Shown here one piece after another: positions 61,823 to 64,000 of a stretch of 64,000 nucleotides of DNA (position 1 is the first letter of the stretch; each line of letters begins with the position of its first letter). Under the pieces are notes generated by a model that saw only the letters and a program-made list of their open reading frames with translations, did no database searches and had not been told where the DNA came from. Position numbers and translations under genes: made by a program. The stretch comes from Xylanimonas allomyrinae (lineage in GTDB: Bacteria > Actinomycetota > Actinomycetes > Actinomycetales > Cellulomonadaceae). The stretch is taken from the NCBI RefSeq assembly GCF_004135345.1, contig NZ_CP035495.1, positions 1,426,001-1,490,000 on the forward strand, written 5' to 3'.

Positions 61823-62224
61823 ATGGAGGCATGGATGACCGTCGCTGGTAGTCGCCCGATCTGCGATCACCCGGGGTGCCCGGAGCCCGCGACCAAGGGG
61901 ATCTCGACCGGACCGCGGCAGGGAATGCTCTTCTGCGCGCAGCACGTCGCGGTCCGCCCGGCCGCGCCGTCCCCGGCGCGCGCCCCGGCAGGCGCGTACA
62001 ACTCCCCGCTGCCGGTCTCCGGGTTCGTCCTCGCGTTCCTGGTCCCCTTCGTCGGCATCTTCGTCTGCCGCTCGCAGATGAACCTCGCCGCCCACGAGGG
62101 CAGGGACAACCAGCTCGCGCGGGCCGGCTTCTACTACTCGGCCGTGGCGCTCGCGATCGCGGGGGTAGCGGTCGTGGCCTACGCGCTGGTGATCATCGGC
62201 GTGCTGGTCGCCGTGCGAAGCTGA
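61823..62224 (+). CDS. Small membrane protein with N-terminal Cys/His zinc-like motif (DUF4190-like)
   Basis: A 133-residue protein. Residues ~12-42 contain CDHPGCPEPATKG and MLFCAQHV, a possible zinc knuckle. Two membrane helices follow (about 66-85 and 108-130) around a NLAAHEGRDNQLARAG loop, as in DUF4190-type proteins and the protein at 13981. A GGAGGA ribosome binding site precedes the ATG. Function not known. Confidence 0.75.
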   Translation: MEAWMTVAGSRPICDHPGCPEPATKGISTGPRQGMLFCAQHVAVRPAAPSPARAPAGAYNSPLPVSGFVLAFLVPFVGIFVCRSQMNLAAHEGRDNQLARAGFYYSAVALAIAGVAVVAYALVIIGVLVAVRS

Positions 62225-62254
62225 CGAGCGGCTCGCCATCCTCGCGCGAGCGCA

Positions 62255-64000
62255 TCAGGCGAGCCGCCAGACACCCACCGCGGGTCCGGCGCCACCGACC
62301 CGGACGCCGTCGGGCCCGGCCGAGAGCGACGGGGTCGCGACGTACGACCCGCCGTACAGCAGCTCGGGCGCCTGCGTGCCGAGCACCCACGGCGGCAGCG
62401 TCGCACCGGACCACGGGCCGCGCGCGACGACGACGAGCACGCGCTCGTCGGGTGTCTCGCGCACGAACGCGACGGCGTCGTCCTCGGCCACGGCCCAGCG
62501 CAGGCCGCCGTCGCGCAGGGCACCGCAGTCGCGGCGCAGGCGTGACAGCGAGCGGAACACCCCGTACGTCGTCAGGTCCCAGCGCGGACCACCCGTGGCG
62601 GCCTGGTCCCAGGCCATCGTGGTGCGGGCGTGCTCGCCGTTCGAGCCGACGGCACCCGTCTCGTCGCCTGCGAACAGCATGGGCGTGCCCGGATAGGCGA
62701 AGAGCATCGCGGCGGCGAGCTCGACGGTCTCCGCCGACCCCAGGAGCGAGCGGACGCGCGGCGTGTCGTGCGAGCCGAGGATGTTCCACTGGGCGGCGGC
62801 CACCTGCCACGGCACGCGCGAGGCGAAGTCGCGCATGGCCGCGACCATGGCACGGCCAGGGCCGCGGCCGTAGGGCACGGGCAGGCCGAGGTGCCGGTAC
62901 CCGGCGGCCGGGTCGGCGAGCCAGCCCCACACGGGCCGCGAGAAGCCCGAGTAGTTCATCGACGCGTGCCAGCCGTCGCCGGGCAGGTCGCCCGTGTAGT
63001 CGTGGAAGTGCTCGGCGATGAGCGCGCCCTCGGGTCGCAGCTGCGTGATGCGCTCGCGCAGGCGCTGCGCGACCTGGAGCGCGCGGTCGGCGACCCCGTA
63101 CCGGCCCGTCATGTTGGCGACGTCGACGCGCCACCCGTCGAGCTCGTACGGTGCCTGCAGCCAGCGTGCGATGACGGAGTCGTCGGCGTCGACCATGCGG
63201 CGCCACACCTCGTCGTTCGACCAGTCGAGCTTGGGCAGCGTGTGGTGACCCAGCCACGAGACGTACCCGGGCTGGTGACGGGGGTCGATGTCGGCGCCGT
63301 CGGCGGGCACGTCGCCCGAGCCCGCCCACAGGAACATGCCGTGCTCGGGCGAGCCCGGGTCCTGCTGGGCACGCGCGAACCAGTCATGGCCGAGCCCCGT
63401 GTGGTTGGTGGTGACGTCGCCCATGACGCGCAGGCCGCGCGCGTGCGCCGCCGCGGTGAGCCGGGCGAACGCCTCGTCGCCACCGAGCACCGGGTCGACC
63501 GACCCGAAGCTCGACGCGTCGTACCGGTGGTTGGACCGGCCGGGGAAGATCGGCGTCATGTAGAGCGTGGTGACGCCCAGATCCTCCAGGTGGCCCAGGT
63601 GCTCGGCGATGCCGTCGAGGTCGCCGCCGTAGAGCTGCTGCGCCGTGAGCGGGGCGTGGGGCGCGGGCTCGGCGTCCCACGCCGTCGGCACCGCCCAGGC
63701 GGGCAGGGTGCGATCGCCGGCGCGCGCAGAGCGCGCGAACCGGTCGGGGAACACCTGGTAGACGGTGCCCGCGCCGAGCCACGCCGGGGCGGGCGGCGCC
63801 GTCGTGAGCCGGAAGTCGCCCGCGTCGGGGACGTCGTGCTCGTGCACGCCCGCACCGTTGAGCCAGCGGTACCCGCCCGGCGCGCGGGGCGCGCCGAGCA
63901 GGAACCGGTAGGGCGTCGGCTGGTTGTGCACGACGACGTCGGCCACGTAGGTGTCCTCGTGCTCGCCGGCACGGTCGAGGCGTGCCTCGGCCACGCGCGG
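62255..64000 (-). CDS. GH13 alpha-amylase-family glycosidase (5' end outside window)
   Basis: At least 580 residues. An N-terminal carbohydrate-binding/beta region (cut by the window) is followed by the (beta/alpha)8 domain: DLDGIAEHLGHLEDLGVTTL, VMGDVTTNHTG, nucleophile Asp in GWRVDVANMTGR, acid/base Glu in ALIAEHFHDY, and NILGSHDTPR. A C-terminal beta domain closes the protein. No signal peptide can be judged because the start is missing. The arrangement resembles neopullulanase or cyclomaltodextrinase-type enzymes acting on maltodextrins. Confidence 0.93.
   Translation of the reverse strand, partial: PRVAEARLDRAGEHEDTYVADVVVHNQPTPYRFLLGAPRAPGGYRWLNGAGVHEHDVPDAGDFRLTTAPPAPAWLGAGTVYQVFPDRFARSARAGDRTLPAWAVPTAWDAEPAPHAPLTAQQLYGGDLDGIAEHLGHLEDLGVTTLYMTPIFPGRSNHRYDASSFGSVDPVLGGDEAFARLTAAAHARGLRVMGDVTTNHTGLGHDWFARAQQDPGSPEHGMFLWAGSGDVPADGADIDPRHQPGYVSWLGHHTLPKLDWSNDEVWRRMVDADDSVIARWLQAPYELDGWRVDVANMTGRYGVADRALQVAQRLRERITQLRPEGALIAEHFHDYTGDLPGDGWHASMNYSGFSRPVWGWLADPAAGYRHLGLPVPYGRGPGRAMVAAMRDFASRVPWQVAAAQWNILGSHDTPRVRSLLGSAETVELAAAMLFAYPGTPMLFAGDETGAVGSNGEHARTTMAWDQAATGGPRWDLTTYGVFRSLSRLRRDCGALRDGGLRWAVAEDDAVAFVRETPDERVLVVVARGPWSGATLPPWVLGTQAPELLYGGSYVATPSLSAGPDGVRVGGAGPAVGVWRLA

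Overview
The window is very GC-rich with strong third-position G/C bias, frequent GTG starts and 4-bp ATGA/GTGA gene overlaps. It carries a homodimeric pyruvate dehydrogenase AceE, a fasR-fabD-fabH-acpP-fabF block, DUF3052, DUF3145 and DUF5302 proteins, the short actinobacterial DNA polymerase with degenerate exonuclease, and an LAxTG cell-wall anchor. All of this points to a high-GC Gram-positive actinobacterium, most like the Cellulomonas/Promicromonospora side of the Micrococcales. I cannot name the genus from the sequence alone.

Layout. 0-13 kb: an ArsR-SulP pair, a DNA polymerase I-like enzyme, an NAD(P)H-binding protein, a TetR/ABC transporter pair sharing an operator, RecQ, a fluoride riboswitch followed by a Usp-like gene and two crcB genes, a DUF5302 protein, a sigma factor with a fused zinc-finger tail, and a TipA-like MerR regulator. 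13-23 kb is an accessory region: a secreted-protein/lipoprotein pair, a broken exporter-adaptor copy, a GIY-YIG nuclease, an IS256-type element nested in an IS5-type element, a DUF6973-like secreted protein with a coupled lipoprotein, a second IS5-type element and gene fragments up to a tRNA-Val. 23-34 kb is conserved core: ahpE, DUF3052, aceE, the FasR-controlled fatty acid synthase genes, DUF3145 and peptide deformylase. This gene order resembles the ahpE-aceE-fabD region of Mycobacterium. 34-44 kb: a wall-anchored beta-helix protein, an orphan HicB, tRNA(CAT) and tRNA-Asn, a HEAT/MerR divergent pair, an RluA remnant and small surface or lipoprotein genes. 44-52 kb: an EamA exporter, an iron-box-controlled siderophore ABC operon overlapping an MFS exporter, and a FUSC protein. 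52-57.5 kb: dnaG, dgt and a class A penicillin-binding protein. 57.6-61.7 kb: an ABC exporter (peptidoglycan-binding adaptor, ATPase, FtsX-like permease) bounded by 19-bp inverted repeats and carrying a deleted second copy of the lipoprotein cassette. The window ends with a small membrane protein and a partial GH13 glycosidase.

The most interesting signal is the pair of diverged, oppositely oriented copies of one divergent locus, a secreted small protein plus lipoprotein facing an exporter adaptor, at 14.6-16.3 kb and 59.6-61.7 kb. Both copies share a 7-7-7 palindrome in the intergenic region. Several genes are interrupted by single-base frameshifts. Five of them sit in C4/G4 runs and are restored by adding one base, which looks more like consensus error than gene decay.
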